A stretch of 64,000 bases of DNA from Streptomyces xanthophaeus (GCF_030440515.1 NZ_CP076543.1:1426001-1490000); one strand, 5' to 3'. Positions 1 through 7,961 are shown, counted from the first letter of the stretch. Translations and numbers: made by a program. Notes: generated by a model from the letters alone, not told the origin.

Positions 1-717
1 GCGAAGGAACGCCTGGACCAGGCGGTGGAGGCGGTGCGCGACGACGACGAGATCCGGATCCAGCTGCCCGCCACCCAGGTCCCGCCGGGGCGGCAGGTCC
101 TGACCCTGAGCGATCTTCACCTGGCCCACGGAGCCGCCGTACCGGGTGAGTGGGAGCTGCGGGGGCCGGAGCGGATCGCCCTGGTGGGCCGCAACGGCTC
201 AGGCAAGACCACGCTGCTGCGCACGATCGCGGGGCAGCTGCCGCCGGTGTCCGGGGCGGTGGTGGCGCATGTGACGACGCGGTTCCTGCCGCAGCGCCTC
301 GACGTACTGGACGAGAGCCGTTCGGTGGTGGAGAACGTGGCGCGGTTCGCCCCGCAGGCCACCAACAACCTGATCCGGGCCCGGCTCGCGCACTTCCTGT
401 TCCGCGGCGCCCGGGCGGACCGCCCGGCCGGCACGCTGTCGGGCGGCGAACGCTTCCGGGCGGCACTGGCGGCCCTGCTGCTGGCGGAGCCGGCTCCGCA
501 GCTGCTCATGCTGGACGAGCCGACGAACAACCTGGACCTGTCGAGCGTGCGGCAGCTGACCGATGCGCTGGAGTCGTACGAGGGCGCACTCGTGGTGGCA
601 AGCCACGACGTGCCGTTCCTGGAGTCGATCGGCATCACCCGATGGCTCCTGCTGGACGGCGAGCTGCGGCCGACGACGGCCGAGGAGGTCCGGGAGGAGC
701 TGTGGTCGAGTGAGTGA
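1..717 (+). CDS. ABC-F type ATPase, C-terminal part (5' truncated)
   Basis: The reading frame is already open at base 1, so this is the 3' end of a longer gene. The visible part is a complete second nucleotide-binding domain: Walker A GRNGSGKTT near bases 187-213, the ABC signature LSGGE near 436-450, Walker B LLMLDEPTNNLDL near 505-540 and the switch histidine in ASHD. The LDEPTNNLD form and the absence of membrane segments fit the soluble ABC-F family, which acts on ribosomes in translation or antibiotic protection; that role is family knowledge, not seen here. The next gene overlaps its end by 8 bases, so the two are probably co-translated. Confidence 0.85.
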   Translation, partial: AKERLDQAVEAVRDDDEIRIQLPATQVPPGRQVLTLSDLHLAHGAAVPGEWELRGPERIALVGRNGSGKTTLLRTIAGQLPPVSGAVVAHVTTRFLPQRLDVLDESRSVVENVARFAPQATNNLIRARLAHFLFRGARADRPAGTLSGGERFRAALAALLLAEPAPQLLMLDEPTNNLDLSSVRQLTDALESYEGALVVASHDVPFLESIGITRWLLLDGELRPTTAEEVREELWSSE

Positions 718-1120
718 GACTGCGCCGCCGCCGGTTCCGGTTCCGGCGGCGGGGGCGGAGGCGGAGGCGGGGGCGGGGGCGGAGGCACCGATACCGCTGC
801 CGCTGCTCGCGGACGTCTATCCCGCGCTGGTGTCGTTCCTGGCTTCGGAGCTGGCGGCCGAGGGCGAGCCGGCCCTGGCACAGGCGGTGGCGCGGTTGCG
901 GTTCCACGGCTGGTGCACGTGCAGCCGGACCTGCAGCTACCTCCGCACCGCACCCGCGGACCGTGCCGGTATCGCCTGGCTCCATCTCGACGACGGGGAC
1001 ACCCCGCTCGTCCGGCTTCAGCTCGACCGTGAGCACACCTCCTTCGCGGGGATGGAGATCTGCACGTTCGAGCTGGGTCCCGCACCCGCGCTCGACCCCC
1101 ATCGGCCTGCCTGCGTGTGA
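710..1120 (+). CDS. Conserved-type hypothetical protein
   Basis: 136 residues from a GTG that overlaps the ABC-F stop codon by 8 bases. The first 30 residues are a Pro/Ala/Glu-rich low-complexity leader. The rest is a small globular domain with a cysteine cluster (WCTCSRTC near residue 70) and many charged residues. I do not recognise the family. The cysteines could bind a metal or form disulfides. Overlap with the ABC-F gene suggests a shared transcript. The start is inferred from the overlap and the collapse of open frame upstream. Confidence 0.6.
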   Translation: MSETAPPPVPVPAAGAEAEAGAGAEAPIPLPLLADVYPALVSFLASELAAEGEPALAQAVARLRFHGWCTCSRTCSYLRTAPADRAGIAWLHLDDGDTPLVRLQLDREHTSFAGMEICTFELGPAPALDPHRPACV

Positions 1121-1317
1121 GCCGCGAGGGCAGGATCGCCGCGCAACCGGCGAAGCGGAACCGATTTCTTTCGTCAAAAACGGGGGCGGGAAACCACCTG
1201 TCGGCGTGATTTTGGCCCCCCAAGCCCCTCTCAGGCCCCCCATAAACTGCATAGATAGCTGGATGTAACCGGACATACACCTGCCGGGGGGTTGGCTGGT
1301 CTTGATGTCACGCTTAA

Positions 1318-1348
1318 CCTACGACTCCGTAGGCTACGGAACCGTAGG
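1318..1348. promoter_or_regulatory. Block of overlapping CTACG/CGTAG palindromes upstream of the desaturase
   Basis: CCTACG-ACTC-CGTAGG (1318-1333) is followed at once by CTACGG-AA-CCGTAG (1334-1347). The inner half-sites also form CCGTAG-G-CTACGG. Four half-sites lie within 31 bases, ending 28 bases before the desaturase start. This is what a TetR-type or similar dimeric repressor site looks like; the regulator is unknown. The rest of 1121-1317 holds no gene that I can support. Confidence 0.6.
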
Positions 1349-1375
1349 TAGTTCGCTTTACACCCAGGAGTACCC

Positions 1376-2347
1376 GTGACGATCACCTCTCCCCACCTCG
1401 GCAGCTCGGAGGCGTGGACAGACGCCAAGCTGCTGTTCGCGCTGGAAGAGGTGGTCGAAAAGGAGCTCAACCGCCATCTGAAGGTCACCAAGGACTGGAT
1501 GCCCCACGAGTACGTCCCGTGGAGCGAGGGCCGGAACTTCCCGGGCTTCTTCGAGGACGGCGAAGCCTGGGACCCGCAGCAGTCCAAGGTCACCGACATC
1601 GGCAAGATCGCGCTGGTCGTGAACCTGCTGACCGAGGACAACCTCCCCAGCTACCACCACGAGATCGCGACGCTCTTCGGCCGCAACGGCGCCTGGGGCA
1701 CGTGGGTGCACCGCTGGACCGCCGAGGAGGGCCGCCACGGCATCGTGATGCGCGACTACCTGCTGGCCTCGCGCGCCGTGGACCCGGACAAGCTGGAAGC
1801 CTTCCGCATGCAGCACATGTCGGAGGGGTTCGAGTCCGACAACCGCCACTCCATGCTGCACTCGGTGGCGTACGTGGCCTTCCAGGAGCTCGCGACCCGC
1901 ATCTCGCACCGCAACACCGGCCACCAGTCCGGTGACCCGGTCTGCGACCGGATGCTGGCCCGCATCGCGCAGGACGAGAACCTGCACATGGTCTTCTACC
2001 GCAACCTGCTGGGCGCGGCCTTCGAGCTCGCCCCGGACCTGACCATGCAGGCCGTGCGGGACGTCGTCGTCAACTTCCGGATGCCCGGACACGGCATGCC
2101 CGGCTTCGAGCGGATGGCCGCGCAGATGGCCATCGGCGGGGTCTACAACCTGCGGATCCACCACGACGACGTACTGAGCCCCGTGATCCGCTTCCTCAAG
2201 ATCATGGACATCGACGGCCTCGGCCCCGAGGGCCAGAAGGCCCAGGAGGAGCTCGGGCTGTTCATGAACGGCCTGGACTCCGAGGCCCGTAAGTTCGACG
2301 AGAAGCTGGCCGCCCGCGCGGCCCGCCTCGCCGCCCGCAAGGCCTGA
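1376..2347 (+). CDS. Acyl-ACP desaturase (ferritin-like di-iron type)
   Basis: 323 residues from GTG, with an AGGAG ribosome-binding site 4 bases upstream. Soluble acyl-ACP desaturases put a double bond into ACP-bound fatty acids using a di-iron centre. The two E-x-x-H iron-binding motifs are visible: EEGRH at residues 117-121 and DENLH at 200-204, with further candidate ligands at E96 and E171. Length matches bacterial DesA-type enzymes. There are no membrane spans, in contrast to the integral-membrane desaturases. It is a single-gene unit with a palindromic operator-like block in front and a strong hairpin behind, so it is likely controlled on its own, for instance by membrane lipid state (inference). 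Confidence 0.92.
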   Translation: MTITSPHLGSSEAWTDAKLLFALEEVVEKELNRHLKVTKDWMPHEYVPWSEGRNFPGFFEDGEAWDPQQSKVTDIGKIALVVNLLTEDNLPSYHHEIATLFGRNGAWGTWVHRWTAEEGRHGIVMRDYLLASRAVDPDKLEAFRMQHMSEGFESDNRHSMLHSVAYVAFQELATRISHRNTGHQSGDPVCDRMLARIAQDENLHMVFYRNLLGAAFELAPDLTMQAVRDVVVNFRMPGHGMPGFERMAAQMAIGGVYNLRIHHDDVLSPVIRFLKIMDIDGLGPEGQKAQEELGLFMNGLDSEARKFDEKLAARAARLAARKA

Positions 2348-2383
2348 CCGATTTCCGCTCGCTCGGGCGAGTGATACCGATTG

Positions 2384-2410
2384 CCCTGGCAGAGCCGCGC
2401 TCTGCCAGGG
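2384..2410 (+). terminator. Hairpin between desaturase and WXG100-like operon
   Basis: CCCTGGCAGAG (2384-2394), a 5-base loop, then CTCTGCCAGGG (2400-2410): a perfect 11-bp stem followed by TTT. It can terminate the desaturase transcript. The 3' arm ends in CCAGGG, which is also the only purine-rich stretch in front of the ATG at 2420, so the hairpin may hide the next gene's ribosome-binding site. Confidence 0.65.
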
Positions 2411-2419
2411 TTTCGCGTC

Positions 2420-2722
2420 ATGACCTCGCTCCAGGTGGACATCGACCAGCTGACCCGTCTGACACGCGCCCTGGACTCCTCCCTGGTCTCCCTGCGGGAG
2501 GCCCGGCGCGCACTGGACCACGTACGGCCCGACCAGCTGGGCACCGCGGACCTCGACGCGGCGTGTGACGGCTTCCAGGAACGCTGGGCGTACGGCACGC
2601 AGGAGCTGACCAAGCGCGTCAAGGACGTCCGGGAGGGCGTGGACCGCAGCGCCGCGGAGTACGCGGAGCTCGATCAGGCCGTCCGTGCGGCCTTCCTCCG
2701 GGCGGCGGCCGCGCGTGACTGA
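2420..2722 (+). CDS. Small helical WXG100/ESX-like protein
   Basis: 100 residues, almost wholly helical, with heptad-like spacing and a central ERWAYG segment where WXG100 proteins carry W-x-G. Length and helical-hairpin character fit type VII (ESX) secretion targets or their partners, but the strict WXG tripeptide is absent, so the family call is an inference. The start chosen is the ATG just after the upstream hairpin; an earlier in-frame ATG at 2381 would run through the hairpin. It overlaps the next gene by 8 bases and heads a four-gene operon. Confidence 0.65.
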   Translation: MTSLQVDIDQLTRLTRALDSSLVSLREARRALDHVRPDQLGTADLDAACDGFQERWAYGTQELTKRVKDVREGVDRSAAEYAELDQAVRAAFLRAAAARD

Positions 2723-3848
2723 GTACGCGGCGCTGGGCTTCGACCCGGCCCCCGGAAATCCCGCGACGGTCCTGGCCCTGACCAAGAAGCTCAGCGCCTC
2801 GGCCACCTCCCTCGGGGAGGCCTCCCGAGTGGTGAAGGACCTCGTCTCCCACAGCTCGGCCTGGCAGGGCGAGGCCGCCACCGCCTTCCGCGCCTCCCTC
2901 TCGCAGGACCTCCCCCGCTACCTCGGCGCGGCGCACACCTCCCTCGCGGAGGCGGCCCGCCGGCTCACGGGATGGCACGACACCCTGGTCTCCCACCGCG
3001 CGCTGGCCACCCGGTACGAGGCCCAGGCCGCGGCGGCGAAGACGGAGGAAACCCTCGCCGATGCCCGCCGCCTGGCCCGTGAACTCGCCGCCGAGCACGC
3101 CGCGGCCGCCCGCCGGGTGGCCCAGACCCTGAACGCGGCGACGGACCGACTGGCCCCGAAGGAACCGGGCCTGCTGGCTTCCATCTGGAACAAGATCGTC
3201 GACGACCCGGCGGACGCGATGTCGAACGCGTCGGCGATCCTGGGCGCGATCGGGGCGGGCGTGGCCCTTGTCTGCCCGCCGGCGGGACTGGCGATCATGC
3301 TCGTCGGGAGCGGCCTGTCCTTGGCCGCTCTGGCGATGCACACCTCCGACCCGAAGTTCCGCAAGTCCCTGTCCGACGGCTTCACAAAGGGCCAGTTCGA
3401 CGCGGACTTCTGGAAGAGCAGCGTGACGCTCCTCGGAGACACGGTCGGCGCCGTACCAGGTGTCGCAGCGGTCGCCTCCGGCGCCAAGGCGGGCACGGCA
3501 GCCGCCCGAGCGGCGATGGCCGCCGCTCCGGAAGGCAGCGCGGTGGTGGGGCTGGCTCCCGGAGCCACGGCGTTCAGGCAGGCGGCGTGGCGCACCTCGG
3601 ATGACCTGCGACAGCTGGACAGTCCACTCACCGGATGGGCCATGCGTTCATCGAGTCAGAACGCCAGAGACCGGGTGGGTGTGGCAGTGGCGGGTACCGG
3701 TGCGCTGACCGCCGCAGGGGACTACGGCCCGGACAGCGAAGCTGTCGACCACAGCTCCACGGCTGTGGACGGCACCCGAGGGGTCCTGGACGACACTCCT
3801 TCAGCGATCAGGAAAACGAGCCACGTCTGGTCGGCGCTGCGGCCATGA
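2715..3848 (+). CDS. WXG100-like N-terminal domain protein with hydrophobic middle
   Basis: 377 residues from a GTG overlapping the upstream gene. Residues 1-150 are helical and contain SAWQGEAA near residue 54, a genuine W-x-G motif in a helix-turn-helix hairpin, followed by alanine-rich coiled-coil sequence. A strongly hydrophobic stretch (about residues 175-215) could insert in membrane, as in many ESX-linked toxin-like or scaffold proteins. The C-terminal third is low in recognisable motifs and shows no catalytic signature. ATGA overlap with the next gene. Probably an ESX-associated substrate or partner, function unknown. Confidence 0.7.
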   Translation: MTEYAALGFDPAPGNPATVLALTKKLSASATSLGEASRVVKDLVSHSSAWQGEAATAFRASLSQDLPRYLGAAHTSLAEAARRLTGWHDTLVSHRALATRYEAQAAAAKTEETLADARRLARELAAEHAAAARRVAQTLNAATDRLAPKEPGLLASIWNKIVDDPADAMSNASAILGAIGAGVALVCPPAGLAIMLVGSGLSLAALAMHTSDPKFRKSLSDGFTKGQFDADFWKSSVTLLGDTVGAVPGVAAVASGAKAGTAAARAAMAAAPEGSAVVGLAPGATAFRQAAWRTSDDLRQLDSPLTGWAMRSSSQNARDRVGVAVAGTGALTAAGDYGPDSEAVDHSSTAVDGTRGVLDDTPSAIRKTSHVWSALRP

Positions 3849-4465
3849 CACAGAAGAGCAGCCTGCCGCCGGTCTGGTTCCGTCTGCCCCCGGGCTTCCA
3901 TGACATCGGCCCTGGCGACGCGGCGTCCTTGAATGCGTTCGCGGGAGCCTTGGACAGCCCAGCCGCCCAAGGGGAACTGTCCGATCTCATGGGCAGCCTT
4001 GAGGAACTGACGGGGCACGACGTAGTACACACCGCCCTCGGCTTCCATCCCGAGGAGCCGGTCGGGGTCACGACCTCACTGTTCTCCCTGACGATCCGGC
4101 AGGTCGAGCAGCCCAACCCCCGACTCGCCGTGGCACGTACGGCTTTGGCCATCGCCCGCTCAACGCTGTGGAGCAGCGCAGTCCGCAGGTTCATCGACCT
4201 GCCGTCGGCTCTTCCGTGCTGTCTGATCGCCGGGATCATTTCCGTTCCGGATATCGAGCACCACCTGTTTCAGGCCAGGATCGCGACGGTGCATCCGGAC
4301 GGACGTCACTTGCTCGCCCTCGATCTGACCAGCGCCGGCACCGAGCATGCAGCCGCCTATACGGACATCCTCGAAGCGGTCGCGCACACCCTCCAATTCA
4401 CCGACCCCGACCCGATCGCGCCGAAGGCCACCGGGACCTCACGCATCCTGGAGGTACTCCTATGA
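3845..4465 (+). CDS. Hypothetical protein of WXG100-like operon
   Basis: 206 residues, coupled by ATGA overlap to the gene before and by another ATGA overlap to the gene after. It reads as a soluble alpha/beta protein with few charged clusters, no signal peptide and no motif I recognise. In actinobacteria, such proteins often accompany WXG100-type genes and may be chaperone- or immunity-like; that is inference from position only. Confidence 0.65.
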   Translation: MTQKSSLPPVWFRLPPGFHDIGPGDAASLNAFAGALDSPAAQGELSDLMGSLEELTGHDVVHTALGFHPEEPVGVTTSLFSLTIRQVEQPNPRLAVARTALAIARSTLWSSAVRRFIDLPSALPCCLIAGIISVPDIEHHLFQARIATVHPDGRHLLALDLTSAGTEHAAAYTDILEAVAHTLQFTDPDPIAPKATGTSRILEVLL

Positions 4466-5043
4466 GCGTCACGCTCACCAAGGCGGCCTGGGACCACCCT
4501 CCGACGGTGGTCGGCTACAAACGGCTGGCCATCCGCCGCCTCAATTGGGTGCTCAGCCTTGGTGGTCCTCCACTGGCCGCACTCGCCTGCATCGGCTTCG
4601 TTCCCTACGCGGGAATGGCTCTCGCCCTCATGATCATTCTTGTCACGCCCTATTTGCCCTGGGTGATCGTCGCCTACCTCCGCCGACGCCGGGTCGTCGC
4701 TGTGCTCCAGGCGTATCCCTGGCGCGAGTTGCCTTGCCGACACCCGCGCAGGCCGCCCGGAAGTCCCGCAACCGTCGCCATCCCGTTCAGGGAAGACTTC
4801 ACAGCCATGTTTCGGATCATCCCGTTCCCCGTCGAGCCAGCAACACTGGAGGGGGACCACCCGGACCGGATCTGGTTCGCCGGAGACCCACGCTTCGGTG
4901 GCGTCGTATCTCCCGTCGGGGGGCACTATCCCGTGCGCGTCGTGCCCGACACGCCGCGCCGCGAGGAGTGCGGCGGTGAGGGGTTCGACCTCGCGCGGCG
5001 TGTGGGGCTGGTCCGTGGGAGCGGGAAGGGGACGCGCACCTGA
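4462..5043 (+). CDS. Membrane protein of WXG100-like operon
   Basis: 193 residues from ATG with GGAGG upstream, overlapping the preceding stop by 4 bases. Two adjacent hydrophobic segments (about residues 28-72) form a membrane hairpin, followed by RRRR and a cytoplasmic C-terminal half with no recognised motif. As the last gene of the operon it ends exactly where the convergent WhiB-like gene ends, leaving no spacer. It could be the membrane anchor or an immunity-like partner for the operon's other products. Confidence 0.65.
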   Translation: MSVTLTKAAWDHPPTVVGYKRLAIRRLNWVLSLGGPPLAALACIGFVPYAGMALALMIILVTPYLPWVIVAYLRRRRVVAVLQAYPWRELPCRHPRRPPGSPATVAIPFREDFTAMFRIIPFPVEPATLEGDHPDRIWFAGDPRFGGVVSPVGGHYPVRVVPDTPRREECGGEGFDLARRVGLVRGSGKGTRT

Positions 5044-5292
5044 TCAGCTGCGGCGGGAACGCAAGGCCTGGCGCTCGGCCTCCGAGAGGCCGCCCCAGAC
5101 TCCGAAGCGCTCGTCATTGGCCAGGGCGTACTCCAAGCAGGCCGCCCGCCCTTCGCAGGCTCCGCAGAGCCGCTTCGCGTCGCGCAGCGAGGAGCCGGGC
5201 TCCGGGAAGAAGAAGCCGGGGCCCGTCTGGGCGCACAGGGCGAGGTCGTACCAAGCGGTGTCAGTGGTCGCGGCAGTGGTGTTAATCGACAT
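5044..5292 (-). CDS. WhiB-like (Wbl) iron-sulfur regulatory protein
   Basis: 82 residues. The four Wbl cysteines are present at C20, C43, C46 and C52, followed by the G-V-W-G-G turn at residues 64-68 and a basic C-terminal tail (RSRRS). Wbl proteins bind a [4Fe-4S] cluster and act with sigma-A on promoters for development, redox or antibiotic-resistance genes. The start is the ATG giving MSINTT; an in-frame start 13 codons upstream is possible. The upstream DNA (minus strand) contains a repeated GTTGATC motif (+ strand GATCAAC near 5326 and 5337). Confidence 0.9.
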   Translation of the reverse strand: MSINTTAATTDTAWYDLALCAQTGPGFFFPEPGSSLRDAKRLCGACEGRAACLEYALANDERFGVWGGLSEAERQALRSRRS

Positions 5293-5462
5293 GCCGGAGA
5301 TCCTGACCGCCGCCGATGGACGTCCGATCAACGACTGATCAACAGCTCGTCATGACCCAGGTGCGGGTGCGCCGGCCATGACCGCGAACCGCACCCCGCC
5401 GCCCCCCTCGTCCGACGAGCATCGCACCCGCCACTGACAACGGCCCCCTTCCTCCACCGGGT

Positions 5463-5478
5463 GAACGACCGTGCGTTC
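5463..5478. promoter_or_regulatory. Palindrome upstream of the TetR gene
   Basis: GAACGACCGTGCGTTC has GAACG/CGTTC arms and sits 15 bases before the TetR start. Its core ACGACCGT recurs as CACGACCGTTCGTG at 7104-7117 in front of the neighbouring hydrolase, which fits one regulator binding both sites. Confidence 0.5.
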
Positions 5479-5492
5479 GGTAAGATGGCGCC

Positions 5493-6155
5493 ATGGCTGA
5501 CGGACGCGTGGAACGCGGCAACCAGACGCGGCGGGCCGTTCTCGACCGGACGATGAACATCGCTTCCGTGGACGGCCTGGAAGGCCTGTCCCTGGGGAAG
5601 ATCGCCGCGGATCTCGGCCTGAGCAAGAGCGGGGTGTTCGCGCTCTTCGGTTCCAAGGAGGATCTGCAGCTCGCCACCGTCCGTGCCGCCGTCGACGTGT
5701 TCAAGGACGAGGTGGTGCGGCCCGTGCACCGGGACCCCAACGGTCTCGCCAAGGTGTGGCGGCTGTGCGAGCGCTGGCTCGACTACTCGGGGCGCCGGGT
5801 CTTCCCCGGCGGATGCTTCTTCTACTCCGTCTCCGCGGAATTCGACGCGCGCCCCGGCCCCGTACGGGACGAGATCGCCAAGGCGCGGTCCGACTGGACG
5901 CGTTACATCGAGCGGCTGCTGGACGAGGCGCGGCTGACGGGCGGGTTCCGGGACGCGTCCGACGCGGACGAGGTACCGCAGGTCGCCTTCGAGTTGACGG
6001 CCGTGATGGAACTGGCCAACGCGCATTCCGTCCTGCACGGCGACCCTCTGGCGTACGAGCGGGCCGGCCGGGCGATCCTGCGCCGGCTGCGCGCGGTGGC
6101 GGCCGCCCCGGACGAACTCCCGGAGCGACCGCCTGCGTTCACCTCGCCTTCCTGA
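5493..6155 (+). CDS. TetR/AcrR family transcriptional regulator
   Basis: 220 residues. The N-terminal HTH is clear: RRAVLDRTMNIAS, then SLGKIAADLGLSKSGVFALF (about residues 30-50), which matches the TetR DNA-binding domain. The C-terminal helical half resembles the ligand-binding domain of the sub-group that includes YfiR-like repressors (FPGGCFF segment near residue 108). These proteins usually repress a neighbouring gene until a small ligand binds. The likely target is the convergently placed hydrolase, whose promoter carries the same motif as this gene's own promoter. Confidence 0.9.
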   Translation: MADGRVERGNQTRRAVLDRTMNIASVDGLEGLSLGKIAADLGLSKSGVFALFGSKEDLQLATVRAAVDVFKDEVVRPVHRDPNGLAKVWRLCERWLDYSGRRVFPGGCFFYSVSAEFDARPGPVRDEIAKARSDWTRYIERLLDEARLTGGFRDASDADEVPQVAFELTAVMELANAHSVLHGDPLAYERAGRAILRRLRAVAAAPDELPERPPAFTSPS

Positions 6156-6164
6156 ACCCCTCCC

Positions 6165-7034
6165 TCACACCCGTCGCACGGTCGCGGGCTCGGACCGTGC
6201 GAAATCGACCGCCGTCGCGATGATGCCGGGGTCGGCCAGGATGCGGCGGTGGCCGAGGCCCGTGGTCTCGATCAGGCGGGCCTGCGAGCCGTAGGCGGCG
6301 GCGATCGCGCGGGACTGGGCGGGATCGATCACATCGTCCTCCGTGTCGTGGAAGAGGAGGATCGGCGCCCGTGTTCCGGGGAGGCGACGGCGGGCGTCGA
6401 GGCGCTGCCAGGTGTCGGGGTCGCCGGGGAAGAGACGGCGCTCGACATGGGTGCGCAGGGCGCGCGCAACTCCCTCACCGAGGTTCAGCCCGGCCTGGAA
6501 CCGCTCCACCAGGTAGTCGAAGTGGGCCACGCCCCCGATGCCGACGACGCGGTCGGTCTGCATGCCGTCGTACAGCATGGAGAAGGTGGCGAGCACGCCG
6601 AAGGAGTGGGCCACGACGGCCGAGAAGTCCCCGTGCTCCGCGTGCAGTCGGCCGATGATGGCGCGGTAGTCGCGGATCGTGGAGGCCCGGCCCTCCGACT
6701 CCCCGTGACCCGGCGCGTCGAAGGCGATCACGGTACGGCCCTGGGCGCGCAGGGCCTCGACGAAGCCTGCGAACCGCGAGGCGCGCGAGGACCAGCCGTG
6801 CACGAGCAGCACGGGCCGCTCCCCGTCCCCCCAGCGGTAGGTGGTCACGGCCGCGCCGTGCACGACCATCCGCCCGGTCTCCGCCCGCGCCATCACCTCT
6901 GCCTCCTCCGGCCGCAGTCGCGAGCGCCCGAGGGGGCGGACGAAGAGCGCGAAGGCCCGGGGTCCGGCCAGTCCCGGGGCGAGCCGGCCGGTGATGTTGA
7001 GGGTGGTGCTCAGGAGTGAAGCCATGGGGTGCAT
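6165..7034 (-). CDS. Alpha/beta hydrolase
   Basis: 289 residues. The fold markers are present: HGWSSRASRF (oxyanion-hole HG), nucleophile elbow A-H-S-F-G-V, acid in HDTEDDVID and catalytic histidine in GLGHRRIL near the C-terminus. Substrate cannot be read from the sequence; esterase or lipase-like activity is the family norm. The N-terminal 20 residues are mildly hydrophobic. Start is the ATG with GGAG nine bases upstream; a second ATG three codons later is possible. Its promoter region contains the TetR-type motif at 7104-7117. Confidence 0.85.
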   Translation of the reverse strand: MHPMASLLSTTLNITGRLAPGLAGPRAFALFVRPLGRSRLRPEEAEVMARAETGRMVVHGAAVTTYRWGDGERPVLLVHGWSSRASRFAGFVEALRAQGRTVIAFDAPGHGESEGRASTIRDYRAIIGRLHAEHGDFSAVVAHSFGVLATFSMLYDGMQTDRVVGIGGVAHFDYLVERFQAGLNLGEGVARALRTHVERRLFPGDPDTWQRLDARRRLPGTRAPILLFHDTEDDVIDPAQSRAIAAAYGSQARLIETTGLGHRRILADPGIIATAVDFARSEPATVRRV

Positions 7035-7103
7035 GTGCGGGTTCTCCGGAATTCTCCTCAGGGCAGCCAGATGCCGATGGCGAGCCAATGAGGCAGATAT
7101 TAG

Positions 7104-7117
7104 CACGACCGTTCGTG
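7104..7117. promoter_or_regulatory. Palindrome CACGACCGTTCGTG upstream of the hydrolase
   Basis: CACGA-CCGT-TCGTG is a perfect inverted repeat 70 bases upstream of the hydrolase start (minus strand). It shares ACGACCGT with the palindrome in front of the TetR gene. Confidence 0.5.
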
Positions 7118-7361
7118 TTGTTTCATGGGTCAACTCCACCCCAGGCGGCACCCATCGCGGCTGTCTGTGTGGTCGACGCCGATCAGCCTCGGCGCGGTCT
7201 CGCACCCGGTGTGCTGGGGATGCGCGCAGAGGCCGGCTGGGAGATCCGGCCCGTGAAGCCGTGGACACCGTGGCAGGTCGAAGCCGCCTACTCGGAGCCG
7301 CTTCTGGTGTCCGGCGACAGGATCGCGGCCGGTTTCGCCGACGGCGTTCACATCTCAATTC

Positions 7362-7595
7362 CGCCAGCCGGCGCCCGCGAACACGGTCCTGGACGGACCG
7401 CCTTCGGTCGGCTACTACGCGTCGCATCCGGCGCCGGACAGCGACGGCAAGCTGCTCGCCGCCGACGCGGACATGGCTCTGCACTAGCTGTTCGCGATGG
7501 ACGACAGCCGGAACATCACGGGACGCACCCTGCTGCTCGACGGTGGCCGCGTCGCCCTTTCGCTGGACAGCGAGATCATCGTCTTCCCGTACTGA
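7362..7595 (+). pseudogene. Possible decayed coding fragment
   Basis: Between the hydrolase and the small membrane gene, 7035-7676 has no intact gene. One frame reads as protein-like sequence (VLDGPPSVGYYASHP, then KLLAADADMALH), hits TAG at 7485-7487, and continues in the same frame as NITGRTLLLDGGRVALS to a TGA at 7593. A second open stretch in another frame lies at about 7200-7360. This pattern fits a gene broken by point mutations. I cannot name the parent family. Confidence 0.3.
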
Positions 7596-7676
7596 GCTGT
7601 GTGGGCCGGCGGGTTCGGCGCCGGCGGGAGCGACTGCACCCTTTGGCCTACTGCGTTTTCGCCCCTGCGGAGGACG

Positions 7677-7701
7677 CTCTCGCGGCACCGCCGCGAGAGG
7701 G
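7677..7701 (+). other. Hairpin overlapping the ribosome-binding site of the next gene
   Basis: CTCTCGCGG (7677-7685), a 5-base loop, CCGCGAGAG (7691-7699): a perfect 9-bp stem. The 3' arm contains GAGAGGG, the ribosome-binding site for the GTG at 7709 (7-base spacing). It could act as a translation-controlling structure or as a terminator of whatever lies upstream. Confidence 0.55.
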
Positions 7702-7708
7702 TTGATCC

Positions 7709-7936
7709 GTGCGAACAACCATCGGATACACCCTCGAAAGCATCGGCTACGTCATAGGGGCCCAGGGACTCGTCAGCTTCGCTTCACAGACCTTCTTCGG
7801 CACGGAGTGGGGCTGGATGCACAAGGTCGTCGACCTTCCGTCCACCGCCTACCTCGGCGTCATGGCCGTGGGGCTGGCGCTCATCGCCGGCGGAGTGAAG
7901 ACACGGAAGACGCCCGAGCGCCGCCAGGCCGTCTGA
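7709..7936 (+). CDS. Small membrane protein
   Basis: 75 residues from GTG with GAGAGGG at optimal spacing. Two hydrophobic stretches (about residues 5-30 and 43-62) flank a short WGWMHK loop, so a two-span protein is likely. The tail is basic (KTRKTPERR). I do not recognise the family. It is followed by the MarR gene in the same direction after 53 bases, which contain an operator-like palindrome. Confidence 0.6.
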   Translation: MRTTIGYTLESIGYVIGAQGLVSFASQTFFGTEWGWMHKVVDLPSTAYLGVMAVGLALIAGGVKTRKTPERRQAV

Positions 7937-7961
7937 CACCCGACCCACCCGCTTGCAGCAG

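Noticed and set aside
117..1280. Long minus-strand frame across the ABC-F gene
   Set aside because: Antisense to conserved Walker and signature motifs; poly-Pro/Arg composition of a shadow.
1358..2881. 507-codon minus-strand frame over the desaturase
   Set aside because: Antisense to the di-iron enzyme; no motifs, valine/glycine/histidine-rich shadow.
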